Origin: JAAYAO01 sp051133435
GTDB lineage: Bacteria > Actinomycetota > Actinomycetes > Propionibacteriales > Propionibacteriaceae
Reading direction: 5' to 3'
Assembly: GCF_051133435.1 (NCBI RefSeq)
Contig: NZ_JBPGNY010000004.1
Span: 186,001 to 250,000, forward strand
DNA: 64,000 bases
Shown here: piece after piece, positions 48,744 to 57,965 of the stretch
Layout of the letters: the number at the start of each line of letters is the position of its first letter
Position numbering within the stretch: the stretch's first letter is position 1
Notes under the pieces: generated by a model
Databases searched by the model: none
Told to the model about the DNA's origin: nothing
Seen by the model: only the letters and a program-made list of their open reading frames with translations
Made by a program: the position numbers and the translations under genes

Positions 48744-49063
48744 CGTTGCAGCCGTTGGACGATCTCGGAGTCGTCGGCTCGCTCGTCGAGGTCCTCCAGA
48801 GCCATGGCCACGGCTTCGCGTACGATCCGGCCACGGTCCACTGCCAAGCCGTGTCCGCGCAGGGTGAGCCGCGCGGTCTCCAGGGCGAGCAGCTCGTCCT
48901 TACTGATGTAAACCGTGATCTTCTCGTCATGCCTCACCCGGCCGCTTCCGCGGCGAACCCGGCGCTCGGCCGCGGTCTCGGGCGGGGCGCCCGATTCGGT
49001 GGCTGTTTCGTCGGTGGCATGCAGCAATTTGTTCTCTCCCGGCAGCGCTACTCGTCTTGGCAT
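48740..49063 (-). CDS. Ribbon-helix-helix-like small protein between parA and scpA
   Basis: A 107-aa protein. Residues 1-45 look disordered and mixed-charge; residues 48-107 (KITVYISKDELLALETARLTLRGHGLAVDRGRIVREAVAMALEDLDE) have the beta-helix-helix pattern of RHH DNA-binding domains. It overlaps the parA stop by 16 nt and scpA by 4 nt. A ParA partner or a DNA-binding adaptor for the segregation operon is plausible, but the family is not characterised to my knowledge. Confidence 0.75.
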   Translation of the reverse strand: MPRRVALPGENKLLHATDETATESGAPPETAAERRVRRGSGRVRHDEKITVYISKDELLALETARLTLRGHGLAVDRGRIVREAVAMALEDLDERADDSEIVQRLQR

Positions 49064-49947
49064 CGGGACAACACCTCTCTGGCAAGTACGCGATATGCCC
49101 CGGCACCCGGCGAGGCGGAGGCATAGGTGGTGATCGGTTCGCCCGCCACCGTGGTCTCGGGGAATTTCACGGTTCGGCGGATCACGGTGTGGAAGACCTT
49201 GTCGCCGAAAGCTTCGACGACCCGCTCCATCACCTCACGACCGTGCAGGGTGCGGCCGTCGAACATGGTGCCAACCACGCCGAGAATCTTCAGTTCGGGG
49301 TTGATCCGGCGTTGCACCATGTCGATCGTGCGCTGCAGCAGCGCCACCCCGCGCAACGCGAAGTATTCGCATTCGAGCGGGATCAGTACCCGGTCGGCTG
49401 CGGTCATCGCGTTGATCGTGAGCAGCCCCAAGGACGGGGCACAGTCGATCAGGATGAAGTGGTAGCGATTCCGCAAGGGAGTCAGCACCCGGCTGAGTGC
49501 TTGTTCGCGAGCCACTTCCGATACCAATTGCAGTTCGGCCGCGGACAGGTCGATGTTCGAACCGATCAGGTCCATCCCGTCGACCCCGGTGGGCAAGATG
49601 ACCTCGTCCACCGACGCGTCGTCCATCAACGCGTTGTAGATGCTGAGTTCCATCGAGTGCGGATCCACACCCAGGCCCACCGACAGCGAGCCCTGCGGGT
49701 CGAAATCGACCAGCAGGACGCGGTAGCCGGCTTCGGCCAGGGATGCGCCCAGATTGATGGTGGTGGTCGTCTTACCGACCCCACCCTTCTGGTTGCACAT
49801 GGCGATGATCTGCGCCCGTGACGGCGGTGCCGATGGAGGGTGCATTTCGGGAATGGTCGGCCAGGGTCGACCGGTGGGACCCAACTCGGGGCCTTCAGCG
49901 GTCGGTTCCTCGAACAGGGCGGGCCCCGAGTTCGTGGTGTTGGTCAC
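49048..49947 (-). CDS. ParA/Soj-family ATPase
   Basis: A 299-aa ATPase with a 45-residue disordered leader and a deviant Walker A KGGVGKTTTT (residues 54-63), DFDPQGSLSVGLGVDP (Walker A'), and LIDCAPSLGLLTINAMTAAD. Relatives that sit next to scpAB are distinct from the origin-proximal ParA; no parB is adjacent. Function in chromosome positioning is inferred. The GTG at 49947 is chosen for GAAGGGAG 7 nt upstream. A promoter with TAGGGT (49995-49990) lies about 45 nt before it. Confidence 0.9.
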   Translation of the reverse strand: MTNTTNSGPALFEEPTAEGPELGPTGRPWPTIPEMHPPSAPPSRAQIIAMCNQKGGVGKTTTTINLGASLAEAGYRVLLVDFDPQGSLSVGLGVDPHSMELSIYNALMDDASVDEVILPTGVDGMDLIGSNIDLSAAELQLVSEVAREQALSRVLTPLRNRYHFILIDCAPSLGLLTINAMTAADRVLIPLECEYFALRGVALLQRTIDMVQRRINPELKILGVVGTMFDGRTLHGREVMERVVEAFGDKVFHTVIRRTVKFPETTVAGEPITTYASASPGAGAYRVLAREVLSRCQDE

Positions 49948-49989
49948 CTGGTCACTCCCTTCATCGCCTCGCGGCGAACATATCGACAC

Positions 49990-49995
49990 ACCCTA
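49990..49995 (-). promoter_or_regulatory. -10 element of the parA-scpAB-rluB-pafA operon
   Basis: TAGGGT on the minus strand within an AT-rich gap (49948-50050). A TGTCGG 17 nt further upstream is a weak -35. The resulting 5' UTR of about 36 nt contains the ribosome site. Confidence 0.4.
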
Positions 49996-50050
49996 GCGGG
50001 TGAGGTGCGTCTCCGACACAAACGGTAAACGAAATATCGATAAGAGGTTA

Positions 50051-51001
50051 TTAAGTGTCACGTCGTGCCCTCGGATGGGCCGTCGCGTACACCTCACGCA
50101 AATGATCGATGGTGACCAGCGTATAGATCTGGGTGGTCGTTACCGAAGCGTGACCCAGGAGTTCCTGGACCACGCGCACATCGGCACCGCCGTCGATCAG
50201 GTGGGTGGCATAGGAGTGGCGCAGGGTGTGCGGCGACACCCGGTCGTCCATCCCGGCGGCTTTGGCGGCCCGCTGCAGCACCGCCCAGGCGCTTTGTCGG
50301 CTCAGCCGCCCGCCCCGGGCATTCAGCAGCAGTGCCGGGTCGAACCTCGCCGCGCGTTCGGCCAAGCCCGGACGTCCGCGCACCAGCCAGGCGTCCACCG
50401 CCTCGCGGGCGTAGCGGCCCAGTGGAACGACCCGTTCCTTGTCGCCCTTACCGCGCAGGCGCAGGCCGACCTCCGGGCTGGGGTCGGTCAGCACCCGGGT
50501 GAGGTCGTCGACATCGAGGTCGACGATCTCGCTGATCCGGGCCCCGGTGCCGTAGAGCAGTTCGAGCAGGGCGGCGTCACGCAAGCCGGTGATGGTGCTG
50601 GTGTCGGGGGTGGCCAGCAGCTCACCGACCTCGGCGATGCTCAGTGCCTTGGGCAGTCGTTGGCGCTGTTGCGGGGGGCGGACGTCGGCGGCCGGGTCGG
50701 CCGGACAGGTGCCCTCCTCGAGGGCGAAGCGGTGCAGGCCGCGGACGGCCACCACCGCCCGGGCGATACTGCTGTCGGCCAGGCCGAGGTCGGCGGCGTA
50801 GCCGGCGAAACCGGCGACATGCTCGGCGGTGATCGCAGCCGGTTCGGTGATGCCCTGCCGGGTCAGGTGGTCCAGGTAGCGGGTGAGGTCACGCCGGTAG
50901 GCCTCGGTGGTGTTGCCACTGAGTCCGCGTTCGACGGCCAGATGATCCAGGAAGGTCTGCACCCATCCGGTCAGCCGGGCCGAGGGCTCGCCGGGGTTCA
51001 A
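50051..51001 (-). CDS. xerD: Tyrosine recombinase XerD
   Basis: A 316-aa site-specific recombinase resolving chromosome dimers at dif with XerC. Catalytic residues: R155 (GARISEI), K185 (RLRGKGDK), H258 and R261 (HTLRHSYATHL), H284 (LLGHASV) and nucleophile Y293 (TTQIYT). N-terminal SAM-like core-binding domain spans about residues 10-110. The TTG start overlaps the Nudix stop by 4 nt. XerD rather than XerC is favoured because the neighbours (Nudix, pyrG, recN) match the mycobacterial xerD locus. Confidence 0.92.
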   Translation of the reverse strand: MNPGEPSARLTGWVQTFLDHLAVERGLSGNTTEAYRRDLTRYLDHLTRQGITEPAAITAEHVAGFAGYAADLGLADSSIARAVVAVRGLHRFALEEGTCPADPAADVRPPQQRQRLPKALSIAEVGELLATPDTSTITGLRDAALLELLYGTGARISEIVDLDVDDLTRVLTDPSPEVGLRLRGKGDKERVVPLGRYAREAVDAWLVRGRPGLAERAARFDPALLLNARGGRLSRQSAWAVLQRAAKAAGMDDRVSPHTLRHSYATHLIDGGADVRVVQELLGHASVTTTQIYTLVTIDHLREVYATAHPRARRDT

Positions 51002-51675
51002 CCGGCCGCGTCCACCTTGCGCTTCTGGCCACGGGCCGGCCAGGGGGCCTCGGGGGCGCGCAGGGAGTCCTCCCCCGCCCCGGCCCGGACGGTGGCCAGG
51101 GCCAGGATTCCGGACACCAACAACGGGGATTGCAGCCGGCCACCGAGCACCCCGGCCACCACCTCGTCGAACGGTGCCCGTACCACGTCCATGTGGGCCT
51201 CTTCGTGTTCCACCACGAATCCTTCGGGACGCGGGGCGTCGCTGAGGTCGCGGGCCAGGAACACCCGTGCCGATTCCTGTACCCCACCGGGGGTGGTGAA
51301 CAGGTCGACCAGTACCCGCCAGTCGGCGGCGGCCATCTGGGCCTCCTCGGCCAGTTCCCGTTGGGCGGCGGCCAGAGGTTGTTCGTCATCGATGTCGAGC
51401 AGGCCGGCGGGAGGTTCGATCAGCCGATAGCCGGCCGGGTGCCGGTATTGGCGCACCAGGATCACGTGATCGTCGGCATCGACCGCGATGATGCCCACCG
51501 CGCCGGGGTGTTGCACGAACTCGCGCACCAGTTCTTCGCCGTCGGGGGTGCGGATGGTGTCGGATTGCATCGAGAACACGCGGTTGCGCATGATCTCGGT
51601 GCGCGACACGAGCTCCCACTGTTCGGGGCTGTCGATCAGTTCGTCACCGCTCAGCCGCGGAACCTCACGCATCAT
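50998..51675 (-). CDS. Nudix hydrolase, ADP-ribose pyrophosphatase type
   Basis: A 225-aa hydrolase splitting ADP-ribose or a similar nucleotide sugar. The Nudix segment is PPAGLLDIDDEQPLAAAQRELAEEAQM, with REL.EE intact and Gln where the consensus has Gly near the end. VREFVQHPGAVGIIAVD and RQYRHPAGYRLIEPPAG are family marks. Overlaps pyrG by 11 nt; a second ATG three bases in would overlap by 8. Co-transcribed with pyrG and xerD as in mycobacteria. The last 30 residues are charged and probably flexible. Confidence 0.9.
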   Translation of the reverse strand: MMREVPRLSGDELIDSPEQWELVSRTEIMRNRVFSMQSDTIRTPDGEELVREFVQHPGAVGIIAVDADDHVILVRQYRHPAGYRLIEPPAGLLDIDDEQPLAAAQRELAEEAQMAAADWRVLVDLFTTPGGVQESARVFLARDLSDAPRPEGFVVEHEEAHMDVVRAPFDEVVAGVLGGRLQSPLLVSGILALATVRAGAGEDSLRAPEAPWPARGQKRKVDAAG

Positions 51676-53353
51676 CGTCCTCGGTGAGGTCGGCCATCTC
51701 CAGGCCCGGCAGCCGCCGGCCCTTCTGCCGCACCAGGGCTGCCTCGATCAGGCCGCGGAAGAGCGGATGGGGCCGGGTGGGCCGGGACTTGTACTCGGGG
51801 TGGGCCTGGGTGGCGATGAAGAAGGGGTGGGTTTCGCGGGGAAGTTCGACGAACTCCACCAACGACCCGTCCGGGGAGGTGCCCGAGATCACCAGGCCGG
51901 CCTCGATGAGCCGGTCACGGTAGGCGTTGTTCACCTCGTAGCGGTGCCGGTGCCGTTCGGTGACCTGATTCTGACCGTACAACCAGGCCACCTGGGAGTC
52001 ACGATCGAGCACCGCCGGGTAGGAGCCGAGGCGCATCGAACCGCCCAGGTCGCCCTGGCCCTCGACGATGTCGACCTGTTCGGCCATCGTGGCCACCACC
52101 GGGTCGGCGGCATCGGGGTCGAACTCACTGGAGTTGGCCTCCGGCAGCCCGGCCAGATTGCGGGCGACCTCGATCACCATCATCTGCAGGCCCAGGCACA
52201 GGCCGAGCAGCGGCACCTTGTTCTCGCGGGCATAGCGCAGGGCCCCGATCTTGCCCTCGACACCCCGGATGCCGAAGCCACCCGGAATGCAGATCCCGTC
52301 CACATCGCCGAGCAGCCGGGCCGCACCTTCGGGGGTGTCGCAGTCATCGGACTGCACCCAGCGCACGTTGACCTTCGTCCAGTTCGCGAAACCACCGGCG
52401 CGCAATGCCTCGCCCACCGAGAGGTAGGCATCGGGCAGGTCGATGTATTTGCCGACCAGGGCGATGGTGACCTCGTCCTTGGGGTGGTACACCCGCTCCA
52501 GCAGGTCGTGCCAGGACTTCCAGTCGACATCACGGAAGGGCAGGTTGAGCCGGCGGATGACGTAGACGTCGAGGCCTTCGGCGTACAGCACCTTGGGAAT
52601 GTGGTAGATGCTCGGGGCGTCCGCGCAACCCACCACGGCCTCTTCGTCGACGTCGCAGGCGTTGGCGATCTTGCGCTTGACCGACTCGGGGATCTCGCGG
52701 TCCGACCGGCAGACCAGGGCGTCGGGCTGGATACCGACCTGGCGCAGGGCGGCCACCGAGTGCTGGGTCGGCTTGGTCTTCATCTCACCGCTGGGCCCGA
52801 TGTAGGGCACCAGGGAGACGTGCAGGAAGAAGCACCGGTCGCGGCCGATGTCGCGGCGGACCTGACGCGCGGCCTCCAGGAAGGGCAGCGATTCGATGTC
52901 ACCGACGGTGCCGCCGATCTCGTGGATCACCACGTCGATGTCGTCGCTGACCATGGACATCATTTCGTCCTTGATCTGGTTGGTGATGTGCGGAATCACC
53001 TGCACCGTGTCGCCCAAGTAGTCGCCGCGGCGTTCCTTGGCGATCACGGCCGAGTAGACCTTGCCGGTGGTCACGTTGGCCGCCGCATTCAGGTCGACAT
53101 CGAGGAAGCGCTCGTAGTGGCCGATGTCCAGGTCGGTTTCGGCGCCGTCCTCGGTGACGAACACCTCGCCGTGTTGGAACGGGTTCATCGTGCCGGGGTC
53201 GACGTTGAGGTACGGGTCAAGCTTCTGCATCGTGACCCGCAGTCCGCGGGCCACCAGCAGGCTGCCCAGGCTGGAGGCGGTCAGTCCCTTACCGAGGGAG
53301 GAAACCACGCCTCCGGTAACGAAGATGTGCTTGGTTTTCGGTGCAGTCCCCAC
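51665..53353 (-). CDS. pyrG: CTP synthase
   Basis: A 562-aa enzyme converting UTP to CTP with glutamine and ATP. The N-terminal synthase domain has TGGVVSSLGKGLTASSLG and the P-loop, the Mg/UTP-site MQKLDPYLNVDPGTMNPFQHGEV, and HEIGGTVGDIESLPFLEA. The C-terminal class I glutaminase domain has PGGFGIRG and the nucleophile Cys in LLGLCLGLQ, with HPEYKSRP near the end. Start is GTG with GGAG upstream. Confidence 0.97.
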   Translation of the reverse strand: MGTAPKTKHIFVTGGVVSSLGKGLTASSLGSLLVARGLRVTMQKLDPYLNVDPGTMNPFQHGEVFVTEDGAETDLDIGHYERFLDVDLNAAANVTTGKVYSAVIAKERRGDYLGDTVQVIPHITNQIKDEMMSMVSDDIDVVIHEIGGTVGDIESLPFLEAARQVRRDIGRDRCFFLHVSLVPYIGPSGEMKTKPTQHSVAALRQVGIQPDALVCRSDREIPESVKRKIANACDVDEEAVVGCADAPSIYHIPKVLYAEGLDVYVIRRLNLPFRDVDWKSWHDLLERVYHPKDEVTIALVGKYIDLPDAYLSVGEALRAGGFANWTKVNVRWVQSDDCDTPEGAARLLGDVDGICIPGGFGIRGVEGKIGALRYARENKVPLLGLCLGLQMMVIEVARNLAGLPEANSSEFDPDAADPVVATMAEQVDIVEGQGDLGGSMRLGSYPAVLDRDSQVAWLYGQNQVTERHRHRYEVNNAYRDRLIEAGLVISGTSPDGSLVEFVELPRETHPFFIATQAHPEYKSRPTRPHPLFRGLIEAALVRQKGRRLPGLEMADLTEDDDA

Positions 53354-53364
53354 GGATCTCCAAC

Positions 53365-54483
53365 CTAGCGTCTGGGGCCAGGTTCTGTCGCATCCCGGCC
53401 GGGGGTTTCGAGTTCGGGTTTCTCGTCGGTTCGCTCGCTCGAGGCGCGCTGGTCGATCACCCGGCGGTAAACGCCGAGCAGTTGGTCGGCCACATCGTCC
53501 TCGGTGGGCCAGGTGGCGGCTTGGGCGCGTCCGGCGGCGGCGAGTTCGGCGCCGCGTTCGGGGTCGTCCAGCAGCCCGGCGAGAGCGAAGGCAGCCGAGG
53601 CCGGGGCGTCGGGGTCGATCAGCACCGCCCCGTCACCGACCAGGTCGGGGATGCCGCCGACCCGGGTGGCGACCAGCGGCACCCCGGCCTGGAGCGCCAT
53701 CTGGGCCAGGATCGGACGGGCCTCCCAGCGGGAGGTGATCAGCACCACGTCGGCGGCGGCCAGCAGATCGGCGACCTTGCCGCGGGTGCCGGGCAGGGCG
53801 ACCGGCAGGGCCGGTTCGACGATCCGGCGCAGCAGCCGGGTGCGTTCGGGCCCACCGCCGAGGATCACGAACCGCAGGTCGCGCCGGTCGGCCAGTTCGG
53901 TGGCCATGTCGACCACCAGGTCGAAGTTCTTGCCCCGGGTGAGCCGGCCCACCGAGACGATGAGTTTCTCGTTCTCGGCCAGCGCCATATCGGCGCGGAC
54001 TTCTTCGCGGGTGCGGCTCGGACGTGCCGGTGGGGGTGCTCCGATCGGGCCGAACTCGGCCTCGGCCCCCAGCGCGCGGGCCTCGGCCACCACGTCCTGG
54101 CTGGCGCCGAGCACCAGGTCGGCGGCCTTGGCCGCGCCGGTTTGGCCCAGCCGGACGGCCGGACCGGCCTCGGGAGCCGAGGCCGACTGGTGCCAGCTCG
54201 AGATCAACGGCACCCGGCCGAGGGTGGCGGTGACGGCCTGCAGGGTGGCCTGGTAGCCGTGGGCGTGCACCACATCGGCATGGCGCAGGTTGTGCATCTC
54301 CATCAGGGTGCGCACCCGCACCCCGGGAAGGTCTGCGTATTGGTGCCCGCGAGCGGTTGCGGGCAGGCAGTACAGCTCCACCTCGTGCCCCTCGGCGGCG
54401 AACCGTTTCGCCATCCGACCGACGTGGCGGCCCAGTGCGCCGGGCCCGGAGGTGAGTACCAGGGCGATCCTCATCGAGTTCAC
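53365..54483 (-). CDS. GT4-family glycosyltransferase
   Basis: A 372-aa GT-B enzyme. MRIALVLTSGPGALGRHVGRMAKRF opens the N-terminal domain, AHGYQATLQAVTATLGRVPLISSWH follows, and the donor domain has VSVGRLTRGKNFDLVVDMATEL and WEARPILAQMALQAGVPLVATRVGGIPDLV. The second Glu of the classical EX7E motif appears to be replaced (E-A-R-P-I-L-A-Q-M), which is unusual and may affect catalysis. A disordered charged tail ends the protein. GTG at 54483 has GGAGG upstream. It sits between recN and pyrG where mycobacteria carry two other genes. Confidence 0.8.
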   Translation of the reverse strand: MNSMRIALVLTSGPGALGRHVGRMAKRFAAEGHEVELYCLPATARGHQYADLPGVRVRTLMEMHNLRHADVVHAHGYQATLQAVTATLGRVPLISSWHQSASAPEAGPAVRLGQTGAAKAADLVLGASQDVVAEARALGAEAEFGPIGAPPPARPSRTREEVRADMALAENEKLIVSVGRLTRGKNFDLVVDMATELADRRDLRFVILGGGPERTRLLRRIVEPALPVALPGTRGKVADLLAAADVVLITSRWEARPILAQMALQAGVPLVATRVGGIPDLVGDGAVLIDPDAPASAAFALAGLLDDPERGAELAAAGRAQAATWPTEDDVADQLLGVYRRVIDQRASSERTDEKPELETPGRDATEPGPRR

Positions 54484-54500
54484 TGCCGTCCCCCTCCAGA

Positions 54501-56243
54501 TCAGTTCTGCATCAGTGTAGTGACCGGGTCCGACACGGTTGCTTGTGCCAGCAGTTCGGCGGCGTGGGCCCGGGCCGCGTCGGAGTCGGCACCGCCGAGC
54601 ATCCTGGCCAGTTCGGCCAGCCGGTCGTCACCGGTGACCTCGGCGACATCGCTGACGGTGACCTGCCCGTCATCGGTCTTGGCCACGCAATAGTGTCGCC
54701 CGGCGAAGGCCGCCACCTGGGCCAGGTGGGTCACCACGATCACCTGGGCGTGTTCGGCCAGCCGGGCGAGGCGGCGCCCCACCTCGCTGGCGACCCGTCC
54801 ACCGATACCGGCGTCGACCTCGTCGAAGACCATCGTGGTGGGGCCGGTGCCGGTTTCGGCGACCAACCGGTCGGCCAGGGAAACTTCCAGAGCGAGTCGG
54901 ATCCGGGAGAGTTCGCCACCGGAGGCGACCGCGCCCAGCGGGCCGGGTCGTTGTCCGGGGTTGGCCCGGAACATGATCTCCACCTGATCGGCCCCGGTCG
55001 GCCCCAACGCTGCGACATCGTCGCCGGTGCTGGTGAGCTCGAAACTCAAGGTGGCATTCGGCATCGCCAGGGCGGCCAGTTCGGTGTCGACCGCGGCAGC
55101 GAGTTCGTCGGCGGCGGTGCGGCGCAGGGCGGTCAGCCGGGCGGCTGTGGCGAGCAGTTCGGTGTCCAGGGCCTCGATCCGGTGGTCCAGGGCGGCGATC
55201 CGGTCGTCGGTGCCGTCGAGTTCGGCGATCCGTTCGGCGGCCGAAGCGGCCCAGGCGAGCACTTCGTCGATGCTCTCGCCGTACTTGCGGGTCAGGCCGG
55301 ACAGCTCCGCGAGCCGGCCGGTGACCCATTCCAGCCGGTTCGGGTCGGCCTCCAGACCGGCCAGGAAGCTCGACAGGTCGGCGCCGAGGTCGGCGAGTTG
55401 ATAACCGAGGTCGGCGACCCGACGAGCCAGGTCGGCTGCTTCGGGGTCGGTGTCGGCCCGGTCCAGCGCAGTGCGGGCGGTGTCCAGCAGGCCCACCGCG
55501 TAGGGCTGATCGGTCGGGTCGTCGGGGTCGGAGTTGATCGCCACCAGGGCGGTGTGGGCCGCCATCCGCAGGTCGTCGACCGATTGCAGCCGGTTGGCCT
55601 CGACCCGGAGTTGCTCGTCCTCGCCGGGTTGTGGGTCGACGGCGGCGATCTCGTCGGCTCCGAAGCGCAGCAGGTCGAGCTCGCGGGCTCGTTCCCGGCT
55701 CGCGGCGTGAAGTTCGTCGCGTTCGGTGACCGCAGCGCGGCGGTCCTGCCAGGCGCGGTGATAGGTGTCGCGTTCGGCGGCCAGTTCGGCACCGCCGAAA
55801 CGGTCGAGTACCTCGCGTTGCCGGTCGGAGCGGGCCAGGCGCACCTGCTCGGTTTGGCCGTGGATCACCAGCATCTCGGCGACAAGGTCGCCGGCCACCG
55901 CCATTGGTACCGCGACTCCCCCGAGGTGGGCACGGGAGCGTCCGGCGGCGGTCACCTGGCGCACCACCAGCAGTTCGTCCTCGTCGAGTTCGCCGCCGGC
56001 GTCGGTGACCCGTTCGACGGCCTCCGCACCGACCTGACTGAACCGTCCGGTGACCTGCAGTCGTTCGGTGCCGTTGCGCACCTGGCCGGCCGAGCCCTTG
56101 CCGCCGAGCAGCAGACCCAAGCCGGTGACCACCATGGTTTTACCGGCGCCGGTCTCCCCCGTCACCACGGTCAGCCCGGGACCGGGCTCGATGGTGGCGT
56201 CGGCGATCACGCCGAGATTGCGGATTCGCAGTTCGCCGATCAC
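54501..56243 (-). CDS. recN: DNA repair protein RecN
   Basis: A 580-aa SMC-like ATPase acting in double-strand break repair. Walker A is TGETGAGKT (residues 28-36); a long coiled-coil region spans about residues 150-380; the C-terminal ATPase half has ASGGELSRIRLALEVS (signature motif) and TMVFDEVDAGIGGRVASEVGRRL (Walker B), then HLAQVAAFAGRHYCVAK. GTG start overlaps nadK by 4 nt (GTGA). Confidence 0.95.
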   Translation of the reverse strand: MIGELRIRNLGVIADATIEPGPGLTVVTGETGAGKTMVVTGLGLLLGGKGSAGQVRNGTERLQVTGRFSQVGAEAVERVTDAGGELDEDELLVVRQVTAAGRSRAHLGGVAVPMAVAGDLVAEMLVIHGQTEQVRLARSDRQREVLDRFGGAELAAERDTYHRAWQDRRAAVTERDELHAASRERARELDLLRFGADEIAAVDPQPGEDEQLRVEANRLQSVDDLRMAAHTALVAINSDPDDPTDQPYAVGLLDTARTALDRADTDPEAADLARRVADLGYQLADLGADLSSFLAGLEADPNRLEWVTGRLAELSGLTRKYGESIDEVLAWAASAAERIAELDGTDDRIAALDHRIEALDTELLATAARLTALRRTAADELAAAVDTELAALAMPNATLSFELTSTGDDVAALGPTGADQVEIMFRANPGQRPGPLGAVASGGELSRIRLALEVSLADRLVAETGTGPTTMVFDEVDAGIGGRVASEVGRRLARLAEHAQVIVVTHLAQVAAFAGRHYCVAKTDDGQVTVSDVAEVTGDDRLAELARMLGGADSDAARAHAAELLAQATVSDPVTTLMQN

Positions 56244-57202
56244 TGCGCGTCCCCGTCCGGCTGGGCCAGCCGCTTCTCACCCACCCCGCGCAAGCCCTCG
56301 ACCTGCAAGCCGAACTTGCGCACCAAGCGGTCGGTGAACGACGAGTGGCCCAGTCGGGCCAGCAGCAGCCGGTGTTGTCCGGCGGTGGCGCGCACCGTCT
56401 GCCCGCCCCACACCGGGCTGGAGCGCCTCCCGTCGCACCAGATGATGCCCTCGGTCTTCGGCACGGTCGGCAACAACTCGACCTCCAGCGTGGTTTTGGG
56501 TGGAAAGACCATCGGGCGGTTGAACAGGGCGTGGGCACTCAGCGGCACCATCAGCATGGCTTCCACCCCGGGCCACACCACGGGGCCGCCGGCGGAGAAG
56601 CTGTAGGCGGTGGATCCGGTCGGGGTGGCCACCAGCACCCCGTCGCAGGCCCATCGCGACAGCGACCGGTCGTTGACCTTGACCACGACCTCGATCATCC
56701 GTTCCCGGGCGCCCTTCTCGACCGACACCTCGTTGACCGCGAAGGTCGACCAGACCACCTGTCCGTCCTCGTCGAGAATCTCCACGTCGACGGTGAGACG
56801 TTCCTCGACCCGGTATTCGCGGGCCACCACGTGTTTGACCGTTTCGTCGATCTCGGTGGCTTCGGCCTCGGCCAGGAAGCCGACGTGGCCGAGGTTGACC
56901 CCCAGGAGCGGGATGTCGGCCAGCAGCGCCCATTCGGCGCCGCGCAGGATCGTGCCGTCGCCGCCGAAGATGACCACCAGTTCACAACTGGCTCCGTTGT
57001 GTTCGTCGGCGAGTTGCTCCACCGGGGCGCCACCCAGGTCGCCCATGATCTCCAAGTCCTTGGCGGGCAGGACACAGATGATGTTGTGGTCGGCCATCCC
57101 GGCGATGAATTGCTTCGCGGCACTGATGGCTTGTTCGCGGTGGCTGTGCGTGAGCACGGCGACACGGCGCCGGACGACAGGAACTGGGGACGGGCTTGTC
57201 AC
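56240..57202 (-). CDS. nadK: NAD kinase
   Basis: A 320-aa kinase making NADP. GGDGT motif at residues 80-84 (VVIFGGDGTILRGAE), GVNLGHVGFLAEAE, FAVNEVSVEKGARERMIEV and DGVLVATPTGSTAYSFSAGGPVVWPGVEAM are all intact. GTG at 57202 is chosen since it follows the tlyA stop by 10 nt and gives the family length; a longer frame reads back into tlyA. Part of the HAD-86 aa-tlyA-nadK-recN string. Confidence 0.95.
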   Translation of the reverse strand: MTSPSPVPVVRRRVAVLTHSHREQAISAAKQFIAGMADHNIICVLPAKDLEIMGDLGGAPVEQLADEHNGASCELVVIFGGDGTILRGAEWALLADIPLLGVNLGHVGFLAEAEATEIDETVKHVVAREYRVEERLTVDVEILDEDGQVVWSTFAVNEVSVEKGARERMIEVVVKVNDRSLSRWACDGVLVATPTGSTAYSFSAGGPVVWPGVEAMLMVPLSAHALFNRPMVFPPKTTLEVELLPTVPKTEGIIWCDGRRSSPVWGGQTVRATAGQHRLLLARLGHSSFTDRLVRKFGLQVEGLRGVGEKRLAQPDGDAQ

Positions 57203-57212
57203 GGGGTCCACC

Positions 57213-57965
57213 CTACGACGTCTCGGGCTGGTCGGTGTCTTTGCTTTCTCGGCGCAGCCGGACGAAGTACTCCACATTGCCGGCCGGGCCGGGGACGCGG
57301 CTCGGTACCCGGCCGTGCTCGAACCAGCCGAGCTCGGCGGCGGCTGCACAGACTGTGTCGACCGCTGCTTCGCGGGCTTCGGGGTCGGTGACCACGCCGT
57401 GTTTGCCGAGCTTGGCGCGGCCCACCTCGAACTGGGGTTTGACCATCAGCAGTGCGGTGCCCCGGTCGTCGAGGACCCCGAACAGGGGTTCCAGCAGCAG
57501 GGTGAGCGAGATGAAGGAGACATCGGCCACCACCCAATCGACCGGCCGGTGATCGAGGTGGGCCGGTTGCAGATCGCGCAGATTCAGCCCTTCGTGCACG
57601 ATCACGCCCGGATCGTGACGTACCGGGTCGGCGAGTTGGCCGTGGCCGACGTCGACGGCGTAGACCGGTGCGCAGCCCAGGTGGCGCAGTACCTGGGTGA
57701 ACCCACCGGTGGACACCCCGGCGTCGAGGGCCCGGCCGGCCGGATGCAGCTCGAGGTCGGCCAGGGCGCCGAGGAGTTTGTGGGCGGCCCGCGACACCCA
57801 GGGGTCGGGTTCGCTGAGGTGGAGCTCGTCCTCGCCGGTGACCGGCTGGGCGGGTTTGTCGGCCGTGCGGCCGTTGACCCGGACGCGTCCGGCGGCGATC
57901 AGGCGGGCGGCCTGGGTGCGGGAGCGGGCCAAACCGGCCTCGACCAGGGCCAGATCGAGTCTCAC
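57213..57965 (-). CDS. tlyA: 16S/23S rRNA 2'-O-ribose methyltransferase TlyA
   Basis: A 250-aa methyltransferase modifying cytidines of 16S and 23S rRNA in mycobacteria, where its loss gives capreomycin resistance. N-terminal S4 domain (residues 1 to about 60) starts RLDLALVEAGLARSRTQAARLI. The FtsJ-like domain has LDAGVSTGGFTQVL (80-93), AVDVGHGQLA, VVADVSFISLTLLLE and LLMVKPQFEVGR. GTG start overlaps the 86-aa gene by 4 nt. Confidence 0.95.
   Translation of the reverse strand: MRLDLALVEAGLARSRTQAARLIAAGRVRVNGRTADKPAQPVTGEDELHLSEPDPWVSRAAHKLLGALADLELHPAGRALDAGVSTGGFTQVLRHLGCAPVYAVDVGHGQLADPVRHDPGVIVHEGLNLRDLQPAHLDHRPVDWVVADVSFISLTLLLEPLFGVLDDRGTALLMVKPQFEVGRAKLGKHGVVTDPEAREAAVDTVCAAAAELGWFEHGRVPSRVPGPAGNVEYFVRLRRESKDTDQPETS

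Noticed and set aside
49048..50050. Replication origin or parABS locus near the ParA gene
   Set aside because: No parB, dnaA, dnaN or cluster of DnaA-box or parS-like sequences was seen; this ParA belongs with scpAB.
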